A stretch of 64,000 nt of DNA from positions 7,661,480-7,725,479 of the forward strand of contig NC_042531.1 of the NCBI RefSeq assembly GCF_900963305.1, given 5' to 3'. The notes beneath the pieces were generated by a model. It had not been told where the DNA came from. It made no database searches and saw nothing but the letters and a program-made list of their open reading frames with translations. Position numbers and translations under genes: made by a program. The number at the start of each line of letters is the position of its first letter. Positions within the stretch are counted from its first letter, which is position 1. The stretch is from Echeneis naucrates. Its lineage: Eukaryota; Chordata; Actinopteri; Carangiformes; Echeneidae. Positions 26,501 to 57,244 of the stretch are shown one piece after another.

Positions 26501-27421
26501 ATGTAGCCAATGCTGTTATTGGGAAGATTGAGAACTCTCAATTCTGTAAGTCGAGACACACCCATCATTCTCACCAGACGGTTGCTGGCTACAGAGAGCT
26601 GAAGAGAAAAAGATTAAGACTTAGAGCACATTATTAAATATACAAATTATATATAGCATTCAGAGGCAGAGTCACTATTACCTATGCTATAATTTAGCAA
26701 ATTGAGCAGGTGAAAAGTGAGTAAAAGAGGAAAAACAGTGATGACTACCTGCTGAAGGCCTGGGCTCCTTTCCAGGTGGTCCAGTTTCATGATGTGGTTA
26801 CGGTCCAGGATGAGAGTGTGAGTGTCTTCAGAGCAGGTGAAACTGGGATCCAGCTTTTGGATACTCCGGGCCGAAAGATCCAGCACAGGTCCTGAGAAGA
26901 GAGAGGAAGGAGAAGATTAAACAGGCTGGAAAACCACAACAACTCTAAGTTTGGTCATAACACATGTGACTAAGCGTACAAACACTCAAGAGCTTTAAAC
27001 GCAGGGGTGGGAGAGACGCATCAAAATATACACATCTATCAAACAACAAATGAAATACACTATGGTGTAATTATATCTGGCGACACTATTACTTCTGAAG
27101 ATATGAAATCTGACTTTCCTACAACCAAAAATGGCAGACAAAGTCAACACAATGTGCAGACCATACCATAAAATGAGTTATCCGATGTTTAATATTTGTG
27201 AAACATTACAGGACTGTCAGTCTGTCACAGGATGCTTTGATCTGCTAACGGCAGCTCGCTAATGGCAGCACCGGTGATGCACGCTAGCTAATGTTAGCTA
27301 CTGATAAAAGGTTCACAATATCTAAGACTAAATTAACGTAGATAATTGCTCTCTGTGACAAAAAATAACCGGGGGGTCACTTGCCAGCATTTGTATCAAA
27401 CTGTAAATCTGATACACCCAT
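23517..27421 (-). CDS. cep97: CEP97, centrosomal protein 97 (leucine-rich repeat and IQ motif)
   Basis: Eleven coding exons on the minus strand: 27421-27385, 26891-26749, 26598-26440, 26318-26217, 26117-26004, 25882-25716, 25603-25439, 25328-25147, 25035-24384, 24216-24141 and 23996-23517. Phases agree throughout and give 758 residues (human 865). CEP97 with CP110 caps centrioles and restrains cilium formation. Leucine-rich repeats fill the N-terminal half ([67 protein letters not shown]), followed by the capping phrase [19 protein letters not shown] and [11 protein letters not shown]. An IQ motif, [14 protein letters not shown], precedes a predicted coiled coil and a Ser/Pro-rich tail. The first exon is joined only if its donor is GC (GCTG|GCAAGT); the next GT would cause an early stop. 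It shares a divergent promoter with RPL24. Confidence 0.95.
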
Positions 27422-27998
27422 CCTGTTTTCCCCGACAAAACACCCAGCGTTAACGCTGTTAGCCGCAGTCTGTGGAGACCGGAAGTGACAAGTCACTTGT
27501 CAACTGGCTTTGCCCGATAGATTTGTGGGAAATGTAGTCTATATAAAGTGTCACATTCGTTACGATGCGGTCTCTTTGTGGTACAAAAAGACTACAACTG
27601 CCGTCGTTTCCGATGGCGCGCTTGTGTTGCTGAAACCCGCCAGAGGTTTGATCAAAAACCCCGACAACAAAACGGCAAACAGGTGGTGTTTGATATTTCT
27701 GTTTTGTTCAGTAAGACTGCTTCTCTAAATAAAAAATGTGTCATACATGTTAATTTGTTTGCTTAGCAACCTTCAGACTACCACCTCATGTTAAAATGAG
27801 TCAAGTATCAACTTGGTGAAAAATTATTATTAAAAATTTATTTCTATATGCAGGTAATAATTGAAGGACTAAAACTAAGTGTTGACTCGCCACAAATATT
27901 CCCCTTTTATTCGTTTATATAAATTCATTTGAAGTCTCCTAGTTGTGTTTCCGTTTCCGTCATCTTCCTTTCCGGTTTTGTGCCCTCTCGTAGCCATC
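27422..27998. promoter_or_regulatory. Divergent promoter between CEP97 and RPL24
   Basis: The 577 bp between the two start codons must serve both genes. It contains an ETS-type CCGGAAGTG at 27479-27487, 58 bp from the CEP97 ATG. This overlaps a perfect odd-centred palindrome, TGACAAGT-C-ACTTGTCA, at 27486-27502. On the RPL24 side a 10-nt pyrimidine run (27964-27973) fits a 5' TOP start, typical of ribosomal-protein mRNAs, and would give a 5' UTR of about 35 nt. No TATA box seen. Confidence 0.6.
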
Positions 27999-30806
<2,808 letters not shown>

Positions 30807-30831
30807 ACCTGTTTCATCCTTTCTGGTTGTG

Positions 30832-30837
30832 AATAAA
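30832..30837 (+). terminator. RPL24 poly(A) signal
   Basis: AATAAA 26 nt after the RPL24 stop codon, typical of the very short 3' UTRs of ribosomal-protein genes. Confidence 0.8.
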
Positions 30838-30839
30838 AT

Positions 30840-31990
30840 TGTGGTTAACCATAGTTTGTGTGGTTTCTGATTTGAAAATAAGTGTAACAAAATCATACAG
30901 AGGCCCTTATTAGTTATGTCAATATAAGTTCACGCTCCACAGAGTAAAAACACTGAAGCAGTAATTTTCAGTTTTGTTTTTTTTTTCCCCCAAACAAGAT
31001 AACATCACTCAGCATCTAAACAACTTGACGCATCCCTTCCACCCATCCATTTGGTTTTTTGCACAATTTTTTACAAATTTTATCACGTCATTCATCCATG
31101 CTTAAAGAGTCTTTTTGTGCTGGGCCTTTGACGGCAGCACAGATATCCTTTTTCTGTCCGGATTAAAAAAAGAAAAGAAGTGGCCCATATATCAGACGGG
31201 ATTAAATCAAGCGCAGGTGTTAAACCAAATTTATTAGCATTACATAGCCACGAAGCCATAATCAACTTTAAAAGTGCCATTTGTTCAGTCAGCAGATAAA
31301 GATTTCATAGTAATTACACCAATTATTGCTAAAATCACAACTATTCAGTGAGGCAACTGGCAAAGTAACAAACACTTCTAAAAACAGGAATCAAAAGCAG
31401 GTCTTATTAAAGCGCGTGTTACTGTGTCAGAACCAGTGTTTACTGGTTGGCCTTTGTAACAAAGCTCCACTGATGCAGACACGTGCATTGGTGGAAGTGT
31501 TCATGATAGAAAATCAGAACATAACAGCATCTTTCTAAACAGATTTGACTGCAAGAAAAAAAAATCTAATCAAGTTAATCAAAATTAAAAAATTTGTTCT
31601 TACACACTAAAATGGAAGGAATTGTTACATGGTAATCAAGAATGGTTTAATAATCACTGAGGTACAAGATGGTGCAACTGTCAATCAAGTTATAAATAAG
31701 TCAACAGAAATATGATGGCATCTGTTTACATTTCATTTGAAAACATTCCTTGAACTCAAACACAAATCCAAGTTACATTTTTGGGAAATTATTGCATGAA
31801 GTACTGATTTGCTACACCTGAAAACTATTGATGGAAAAAGAGTTCAGGACATGTCAATGAACTCAAACCAAACAAAGTACAATCATATCACTTGTTGAAC
31901 AAGCAATACTTGTGCGTTGATGACCACCGTTCTTGAGTGTGTCGATTACAGTTAAAAAAAAAAACAAAAAAAAAAAAAAACCTTTGTCTA
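30840..31990. other. Intergenic, RPL24 to MPC2 (convergent tails)
   Basis: AT-rich sequence with homopolymer runs. No coding exon or RNA gene seen. It joins two blocks that lie on different chromosomes in human. Confidence 0.45.
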
Positions 31991-31991
31991 G

Positions 31992-31997
31992 TTTATT
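31992..31997 (-). terminator. Candidate MPC2 poly(A) signal
   Basis: AATAAA on the minus strand about 200 nt past the MPC2 stop. Another lies near 31220. Confidence 0.4.
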
Positions 31998-32193
31998 TCT
32001 GTTTTTTCTACATTTTTTTCAACACCCTGAGGAAATTTGAAACTTAAGGAAAAGTGCACATTTCCAACAGAGACAACAGGCTGAATGTGGCATAGTAATG
32101 GTTATGGCATGGATGCAATGGAAACATTGTGGGATGATGTGATGGGGCAGGTTAGTCCTGGTCTGAAGTCCCCCTTATAGACCACTGCAGCCT

Positions 32194-35100
32194 TCAGGAC
32201 TCTGCAGCCGCTTTATCCTGTGCCTTCTTATCCTGCTCGTACCTGTTGAAGAAATAAAAATCAGTAAAATAATTTTACGAGGAAAATCTGCATTTGCATT
32301 TTTGGTGGTGAAGGAGGGTCAGAAAAAGTCAGGAAAGTCTTATCTGAGGCTCTGGGACTCTATCAAAGACTTCCTTTTAATGTGTTATACATATTATATT
32401 TCATATTCCAACTCTTGCTGCACCTGCAACGGTCTTCATGAAATATTAACTTGTTTCTATGATTTCATGTCAGCAATGATTTAGGAAGACTTTAAATTGA
32501 AAGGTACTGTTTATTTATCTTGGACTCCTTCACATTAATCAGCATGAGAGAATATGAGGTCAGTTTTAACTGACAGAAGCCACTAACTCATCTGCTATAA
32601 GTGAGCTATATTCGCTTTAAATTCACCACAAACCTCCAGATCCTGTAAAGCTGGGAGGCTCCTGCGGTGCCGAGAAAGAAGTTGACGGCAAACAAGTTCC
32701 AGTTCCTCGGGATAATGACCAGCGAGTATCTGGACCAGATGAGCCCTGATGGAAAAGGACATTTAAGGGTAAAGGTTATGCACCCTAATGCTGAACCAGT
32801 GGCTGCTCGTGACAACAAGGTCTATATTTTGGCAAAAAGCTAACATAAGATTATTTGAAAGACACATATGGAAAAAGCAGAAGCATCAGGTGGCCTTTAA
32901 CACAGTTTGGTCCCTCTCTCTCAAATATTGAGCTGAATAACGATACATAAAAATTAAGAATTCAAACTCGATGAATGAAAGTTGATGATGGGAACATCTT
33001 TGGTATTGTTCAATATTTTATTCCGTTAATATAAAATGAAATCGGAACATAAATACAAAAACATTCTTCTCCTTTAATTTTACTCATTTGACACAACAGA
33101 AAGGGAAACCCCAGCTTAAAACTGTTTCAGTTATAGATCACACAACTTCTGTTCTATTTCAAACTGAAACACTGATGAATATAATTAAAACCTTGTACCA
33201 CCTGTGGCTGTCAGCACTGCAGACTGGGAGGTACTGAGTTTTTCTGCTGGTCGAGTCATGTCAGCCAGACCAGCTGCCACCAGACCCTGAAGAGAAGAAA
33301 ACAGAGTTTCTTTACCCTGTTAAACCTGTTTTGATTTTTTTTCCACATATCTACAACATAATGACTAATTTGTTTACACTGATAAGCAAATTACACAGAC
33401 CTTTGTGTCAGGACCCCAAATGACTTTTGGGATGATTAAAACAAAGACACCACCACCACGAAAATAATAATAATAATAATAAATAAAAAAATAAAATAGG
33501 TTTTTGTACTTTTTGCTTTCTTGATGTCTACATGATTCTATATCTACAGGGTTCTAAATTATTTTAAATCATTGGTTTAAGTAGCTGCAACTTGCAAGCT
33601 GATCAAAAGTAAACAACTCTTGAAAAGGTTGGGATCTTGTACATGTACATAAAGGTGAAGAGGAAAAACTGTGAAATGCACTCACCCATTTAAACATAGG
33701 GGCCCAGAAGAAAACAGTTTTAGGTCCTGGAATAAAAAACAAACACATAAAATACATCAAAAATGTTTCAATTCCATTTAATTTCCATTTCAGAAACATG
33801 TTCTAACAATTGATATCGTGTTACACTATTTGGCTTCACTACATGGTTTTCTCTCTGAGGTAATTTATCTGCTGGCTCAGATTTGAATGAGTCTACAGAT
33901 GAACGCTGAGTCTCGATAGATGATCAGACCTGAACAGTGCAACAGATACTTAAGACAAACCTACTTAAAAAGGACTAAAAGAGGTCATTTTCTTTCAACA
34001 GATAGAAGAAGTGTAAGGAAGAATAGAAAACTCTGTTAGTTTAAAGTCTACTGCCATCATGTAATAATATTTTTGTAATAAATTTGATATTGAAAGATTT
34101 GTCAACAATTGTTAGCTGTGAACTCTCACAATTTAGAAACTAGCAATGGTACAGTATAACTGAGCTCCTCTCAAACTCTTTATCTTTGCTTTTGGGCAAC
34201 AAAAAATTCCAAAGCTGACACTGAATGTCACACCATCAGGAAGATAATACATAACTGACTGTAAATAAACACACACAATCCCTTTGTCATGGCCCTTTTA
34301 CACCTGCTCACAGAGTCCTTGTTTGCCCTTGTGCAGACAAAACAATGATCAGACTGTCCCACATGACGCCCAGATGCCCTCTACTTAAAGTCAGAGTCAA
34401 AGAGAAACAGTGTGTGTGTACTTTAACAGGAGAAACACATCGTTTGTTAGGTAATAATGCAGTCTACTGCAGTGATCTCTCCCGTTATGAAGGTTAGGGG
34501 TTAGCGTTGAAACATTTGGACATGTAATCCTTTCTTGTGCTCTTCTACCTCTAAGGTTGTTCTGCTTCATTTAGACTCGCCTCTTTTATATAAAGTACAT
34601 CAAAAAATATACTTTTTACGGTGCTGTTTGTAACCATTGAATAAGAGATGACTGCAAGAAATTCAGACAAAAGGTGGATCAAGCAGATTAACTGGATAGT
34701 TACTGCAATAACTGCAGAAAATGAGCTTCAATTACATTTGTTATAGATATATAAGTAATTTAATTCAGCCAAAATCCACACATTTCCTCCTTCCAGCAGA
34801 ATATTCATAGCTTTTGTTTTTTATTTGTATTCAATATGAGGTTGAGCATCTGAATTTGTGAAATATATTTCTTGCTTTCTTAATATTACATGCTGAGTTA
34901 ATAATTTAAAGAGTGGTATTGAACCGATTTTTGCAGATAAAACTAACCTTGACTGACAGCCCAGTTGGATTTCTGAGCACAAGCACAGACCATAATCAGG
35001 AGACGAGCCAGAATTCATCTCCACATCATACTGAATGTGACTGCTCGGAGTTTGATCATTTATCTTAATTTCACCTTGTATTTGTCACCATGAGCTGTAA

Positions 35101-35513
35101 GCCACCAGTGTCAGTCAATAACATCAGCCAGCAACGTGCTGAATATGACACTTTGTTTCGATGGCACAGCCTTCATACCGCCATCACACCATCACACTAC
35201 AATAAACTTGTTGCCTGTAGACAACACTTGCATACTTTTCCTGCTATAAACTCAGCTGACCTTTACACACCGAGCTACTGATCTAAATCGGAGCAAACCC
35301 ACATTCAGACTCTGGGGACAGGTACACTCTGCAGCTGCTTCCTATCCTCCACCTCAGCCGGGGGGCCTGCAGCTGCACGGAGCTAACACCCAGCCGGTGG
35401 TGGTGGTGGGGGGGCTCACCTGCAGGATGGTTGTACAGAGGTCTCAGTTTGGAGGGCAGCATGTGCTCGATCCTGTCCAGGATCCGGTGGTATGACGCTC
35501 TGAGCGCAGCCAT
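32194..35513 (-). CDS. mpc2: MPC2, mitochondrial pyruvate carrier 2
   Basis: Five coding exons on the minus strand: 35513-35420, 33726-33686, 33286-33202, 32745-32634 and 32242-32194. They give 126 residues, against 127 in human. With MPC1, this protein imports pyruvate across the mitochondrial inner membrane. The sequence runs MAALRASYHRILDRIEHMLP, LRPLYNHPAGPKTVFFWAP, GLVAAGLADMTRPAEKLSTS, LIWSRYSLVIIPRNWNLFAV and GASQLYRIWR, ending in a Lys/Asp-rich tail. These are the amphipathic N-terminal helix and the hydrophobic segments of the carrier. MPC2, DCAF6 and GPR161 share order and orientation with human 1q24. Confidence 0.97.
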
Positions 35514-37472
35514 GACTGGATGTTCAGCCCGAGGAGAAGAAACTTAGAGCTAGCCCGGCGACGTGTCTTCCTTTCAGAGCCGGCGGCTTTAGAAACCCGT
35601 TCGACTTCGGCTCCTGCGGAGATGAGAACAGATGAGGCGGTGAAGGGGCGCTGGGTGAGCCGGTGGCCGTGGAGCTGGATGCTGTTGTCCTACTGTCGAC
35701 CTTCGCCGGGCGGCTCTGTGCTCATGCTAACACCGTTAGCCGACAGTAGCTTCCCTCTGACCGAAACGACTAGGTGACTTTCCCCGCGATGCAACCTATC
35801 ACGTGAGGGGCGTGGCCACGCCCCTCTGTTCTCATTGGCCCGCCTGTTGGGAGCCTCGATATGATTGGTTGATATTGTATTATTCTTTTGGTCACCTGGG
35901 CGTCCGGACCGGGTGGGTACAAACGGTCCCCTCACCACTTTTTCGTCAAGGAAAATAGCTTAATGGTCACAGTTTAACTCCTCCTTCTTCTTTCAGAGTA
36001 ATGATGTTTATGGTTCAATACAATGTAAGTTCCTCCTGTATACCCAACCCCATCCAAAATAATAACTAAGTCTAGTCACCTTTATCAGAAATTCACTGTT
36101 ACATTGCATGTAAATATTTTAATCTGAATCAACATTTAAGCAAGGAAGGGAAGACACATTTAAATGAAATCTGTCCACCGCTATGCATCCCTTCATCTAT
36201 ACCACTTATCAGTCCAGGTCTCAGGGGATGACATGCATATGTGAATGCATATTTACCCCAGATCATTTAATGCAGTCCAATTTCAAGGACTTTGTAGTAG
36301 TCCTTGAAACAGCAGTTAATGCTGCCTGTCCCATAATTGTCTCCCAACCTATTCATTCCAAACTATCACCAAAGCAGAGAGCTTACTTACTTGATGAAGT
36401 GAACGTAATGAACCGTATGTCATTTACTTTTCAACCAATGAGGGGAAAAAATGCAAGCTTGACGTCTACTGACATATAGGATTTAGTTTATCATCCTCTT
36501 TCCACAACAAGCGAGCTCTGTGACTTGCATGACTGATTGTTCTGCTGTTTTTACAGCTGGATGTCCTTCCTGCTGCAGCCAGGTTTAGGACGGGGCACAG
36601 GCCTGCCAATGGTTTGTCTTGTGGCTGGGGTTTGAACCCGGGGCCTCTGCATACAAAGTATGTGCTCTACCATTGCACTACGTCCGCGGGCACTGCCATC
36701 GGATAAGAATATTTTTACAAAACTGAATTCTTCAAGTGGCAAATGTATGAAGTAAGTCAAATAGATTATTATCAATCATGCACTAACACATAAACTGTAA
36801 AACATAACAAACACATCCTAAATTTTTAGTTGTTTATATGCACTATCCTATATTGTATCATCAATATGCGGAATACTTTTGGGCTTAAATACCTCCAATA
36901 TTCAATAATCATGTTAAATGAATGAATAATCATAATCACAATGATAATGATAATTCTGGAGGAATAAATGTCCAAAGACAACAAGAGGCTCAAAATGTTT
37001 GATAATACTGGTTATTATGCCAACAAAATAAAATTTAATTAAACAAAAGTCCAGCAAATAGGCTCTGTGTGTTGTTAAGGCTCTCCTGAGCGCACTCCGC
37101 CCCTGCAGCTGCTCCGTGCCTTAAATCGAGCGCCTCTGTGTTTATCGCGTTGTTTGGACACAGCTGACCGCTGTGTGCGGGGAGAAATACAGCAGGCTAT
37201 GCTAACAGGAGGGACATTTAGCAGCCCGGAGAGCAGGGGGACAGTCCGCAGACACCCCGCTGGACCGCAGAGTCCGGACCGGAGCCGCCAGTCTTCCCAC
37301 CGGCGATGAGGACGCTCGGAGTCGGGGACTAGCTTTCGTCCGTACCGTCCCGACAACCGGGGGCCGATCCCGGTGGTTAAACCGAGGCGACTGTAGAGAA
37401 AAGGCGACATCAACAGGAAAGGGTTAGCTTAGTTTCAATGTTATTGTTAATTAAAAGCCACATTTGGCCACA
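35514..37472. promoter_or_regulatory. Divergent intergenic region between MPC2 and DCAF6
   Basis: GC-rich sequence flanks both ATGs (about 35330-35840 on the MPC2 side, 37080-37420 on the DCAF6 side), consistent with two CpG-type promoters. The middle is AT-rich and holds a SINE copy at 36551-36691. No coding exon seen. Confidence 0.5.
36551..36691 (-). mobile_element. tRNA-derived SINE
   Basis: On the minus strand the head at 36691-36622 has an A-box-like ACGTAGTGCAATGGTAGAGC and a B-box GGGTTCAAACCC, as in a tRNA. The anticodon stem (CATAC against GCAGA) and the acceptor stem do not pair, so it is not a tRNA gene. The body continues to about 36551 and shares the GGATGTCCTTCCTG motif region with the fragment at 16808-16930. 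An old, inactive copy. Confidence 0.7.
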
Positions 37473-54751
<17,279 letters not shown>

Positions 54752-55264
54752 TCTGCTGGCGTTTTATTATAAAGAAAACACTATTTCTTTTTGCTGTATA
54801 GCACTTGGAAAAAAAGAGATTTGTACAAGAATAGTGTAGAATACTTCTTTTTGAAAATTAGTCTAATTTCTAGCCCTCTTGTGTTTTTTGTTTTTTTTTT
54901 TAAGATACTTTTCTTACTGATGTTATTGTACGAGGATAAACTATGTGTGAGTGCAAAAGGAAAGGACTATATATGGTGTGCGAGGATGTTAAGTGCAATA
55001 TTATTTTGTTAGGAGAGCGTGAGCTTCGATCAGTGTTAACGTGTGACCTTTTGGATTTGTAGCACAGAGCTCTGAGATGTTGATGTGCTGCTCCAGCAGT
55101 TACGCATGTGAATGAGGACTTTTAAGTAAAGCAAACTTCGCGAATGCTTTAATTTTTTTTTTTTTTTTTTTTTTTGGGGGGGGGGGGGGGACTAAGCTGA
55201 GGTTTTGTTCCTCAAGGAGTTATGTCACTAAATTATAATCTTTTACAGAATTTGTCAAAAATAA
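54752..55264 (+). other. DCAF6 3' UTR
   Basis: From the TAG stop to an AATAAA at 55259-55264. Contains a T23-G15 homopolymer junction at 55153-55190. Confidence 0.6.
55153..55190 (+). repeat. T23-G15 homopolymer junction
   Basis: Twenty-three T followed directly by fifteen G inside the DCAF6 3' UTR. Expected to vary in length and to be error-prone in assembly. Confidence 0.9.
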
Positions 55265-57244
55265 AGTTATGATGTTATGGCATCTCAAAGATGTCTGTAT
55301 GTGTCCAGCGGATTAACAGAGAAACGAATGACTTTCAAATAATTCAAGACTTAAATATGGAATTCCTGACACAGTGGACCACAATGAATATACATTTTCA
55401 CTAAAATGGGATGGATTTAAAAACATCTTGTCTCTATGAAAAAGAATTCACTCTTAAAATTGATTAACTGTAATTAAAGTGTTTTTTTAAATAACCAGCA
55501 GTAATAGACTTAGATCTGATGCCGCTGACTTCAGCTTCACAAGAGAATTAAACCAATTTAACATGTACAATATAATTACATCCCCATAAAACAACATACT
55601 GTTACTGCTCATGATAGGAAAGAAAATATTTTAGGGTCATAGATTCAATTCAACACTTTTTTTTTTTGCCTTTTAATTATTCCGGGAGCTCAAATCAACC
55701 TGCAGACAAACTGATGACAACAAAACACAGACAAGTTTGTTCAAGAAAACTTTATGTACAAAACTTAATATAAGAATCTTAATACAAAACTTAAATGGAA
55801 ATACTAGTTTTCTTGTGGTGAAAATGAAACGGTTACATCACTTTTCAGGTTTCTCTTACATAAGCAGTACCTATTCAAATATGGTGGGAATATGAGGTAA
55901 GACTGAAGCGTTAGCATTGTGCTCTACACATAAACAAATAGACTTCCTTTTATAATAGTAAAGTAAATAATGGCGTGTACAAACTGAGGTAACCACGTCA
56001 ACCAAATGAATTTTTAAATTAAAGCCCAATTACTTTTTCAGTCTGTTGATTTTCAATTTCATCACTGTTAAGTTGCACTGCCCGTTGTGAGCACAATATT
56101 ATGCAGTGCGGGGCGTTGCTGATGCATTTTCATTGATGGCACCATTATTTCACCAGTCTATTTTCTGATGTCGTCATTCCACTATCACTGCTGTTATTCT
56201 GCTTTGCAGTGCTTTGACTGAACACAAACACAGAATAATCATCTCCTCTGGCAAACAAAGAGTGGTTTCTGTGAGAACAAGTACACACTGTATGTTCAAG
56301 TGCAATTACTGTGCCTGACCACAGTCATCTGTGACAGACGCCTGGTCCGAATACAGCTGTGGCTACACCAGGTACCGGCCCAATGCGAAACACACCTCAC
56401 ACTTGATGTACCATAATAACACTGCAAATGTTGGCCTGCAGATTCTGTTGACGCTCAGGGCTTTGAGTTTCAGAGATTAACTGTATCATTGTAATAATTG
56501 ATCGTTCTTAAAACAGCTCATTCTCATAATTTGCCAATTTCCTATACCAAATAATTCCTATTCATTCCTATATGCTTACACTTACAGCCAGTTCAGTAGA
56601 GCTGCTGTGATTAGTTAGCAGATCATTTAGTTTGTTGGTCTTTAGCTGTTCGCATGATCAACCAATCACATGTAATTACCGGATGGTTCCAGCTTCTCAG
56701 ATGTGAACATTTAATGCTTGATGTGGTACATGGTAACAATAAACTGAGTATCTTTGGCTTTTGGACTGTTGGACAAAACGTACTTTTCTTACTGTGGCTT
56801 AGAGCAAGTTTTAAAGATGACAGTGTTGAGTCACATGGAAGACGAATGTTAATGTATTTTCATTCAGCACGGCCCTAATGTGGAGTGGAATAACAACAAT
56901 AATATATAGTAGTAAAGTACTTACTACAACATTCAGACCATTAAGGTTACAGTGTTTAAATCTTAGTATTTGATTACTTGAAGCCATACAAAAGCTTCCA
57001 GAGTCTGGTGTGCAGTTTGAATGGTCCAACATAGTGGAATGAAAAATGTGCCTCTTCCTGTTTCCTAATTATTTCAAGTACAGAGTACCGACGTGTAGCA
57101 AGACTTCATAATGTATACCACGGAGCAGTACGAGCTCCACTCTGAAAGGTCTCATTATTTTGTTCAGGGGGAGAAACCCTTAGAGTTCACCAGTAATAAT
57201 GGTGTCCGGTCTAAGCTTGTCCAAAGCTACCACAGCAGCTGTTT
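55265..57244. other. Intergenic, DCAF6 to GPR161 (convergent tails)
   Basis: AT-rich sequence that probably includes the GPR161 3' UTR on its right side. No coding exon or RNA gene seen, and no clear minus-strand AATAAA found. Confidence 0.4.

Noticed and set aside
36183-36479. 98-codon plus-strand frame between MPC2 and DCAF6
   Set aside because: No family resemblance; the first part vaguely resembles a fish interspersed repeat, but not enough to name.
36622-36691. A tRNA gene (Ala- or Thr-like)
   Set aside because: A- and B-box motifs are present, but the anticodon and acceptor stems do not pair, and the sequence continues into a SINE body.
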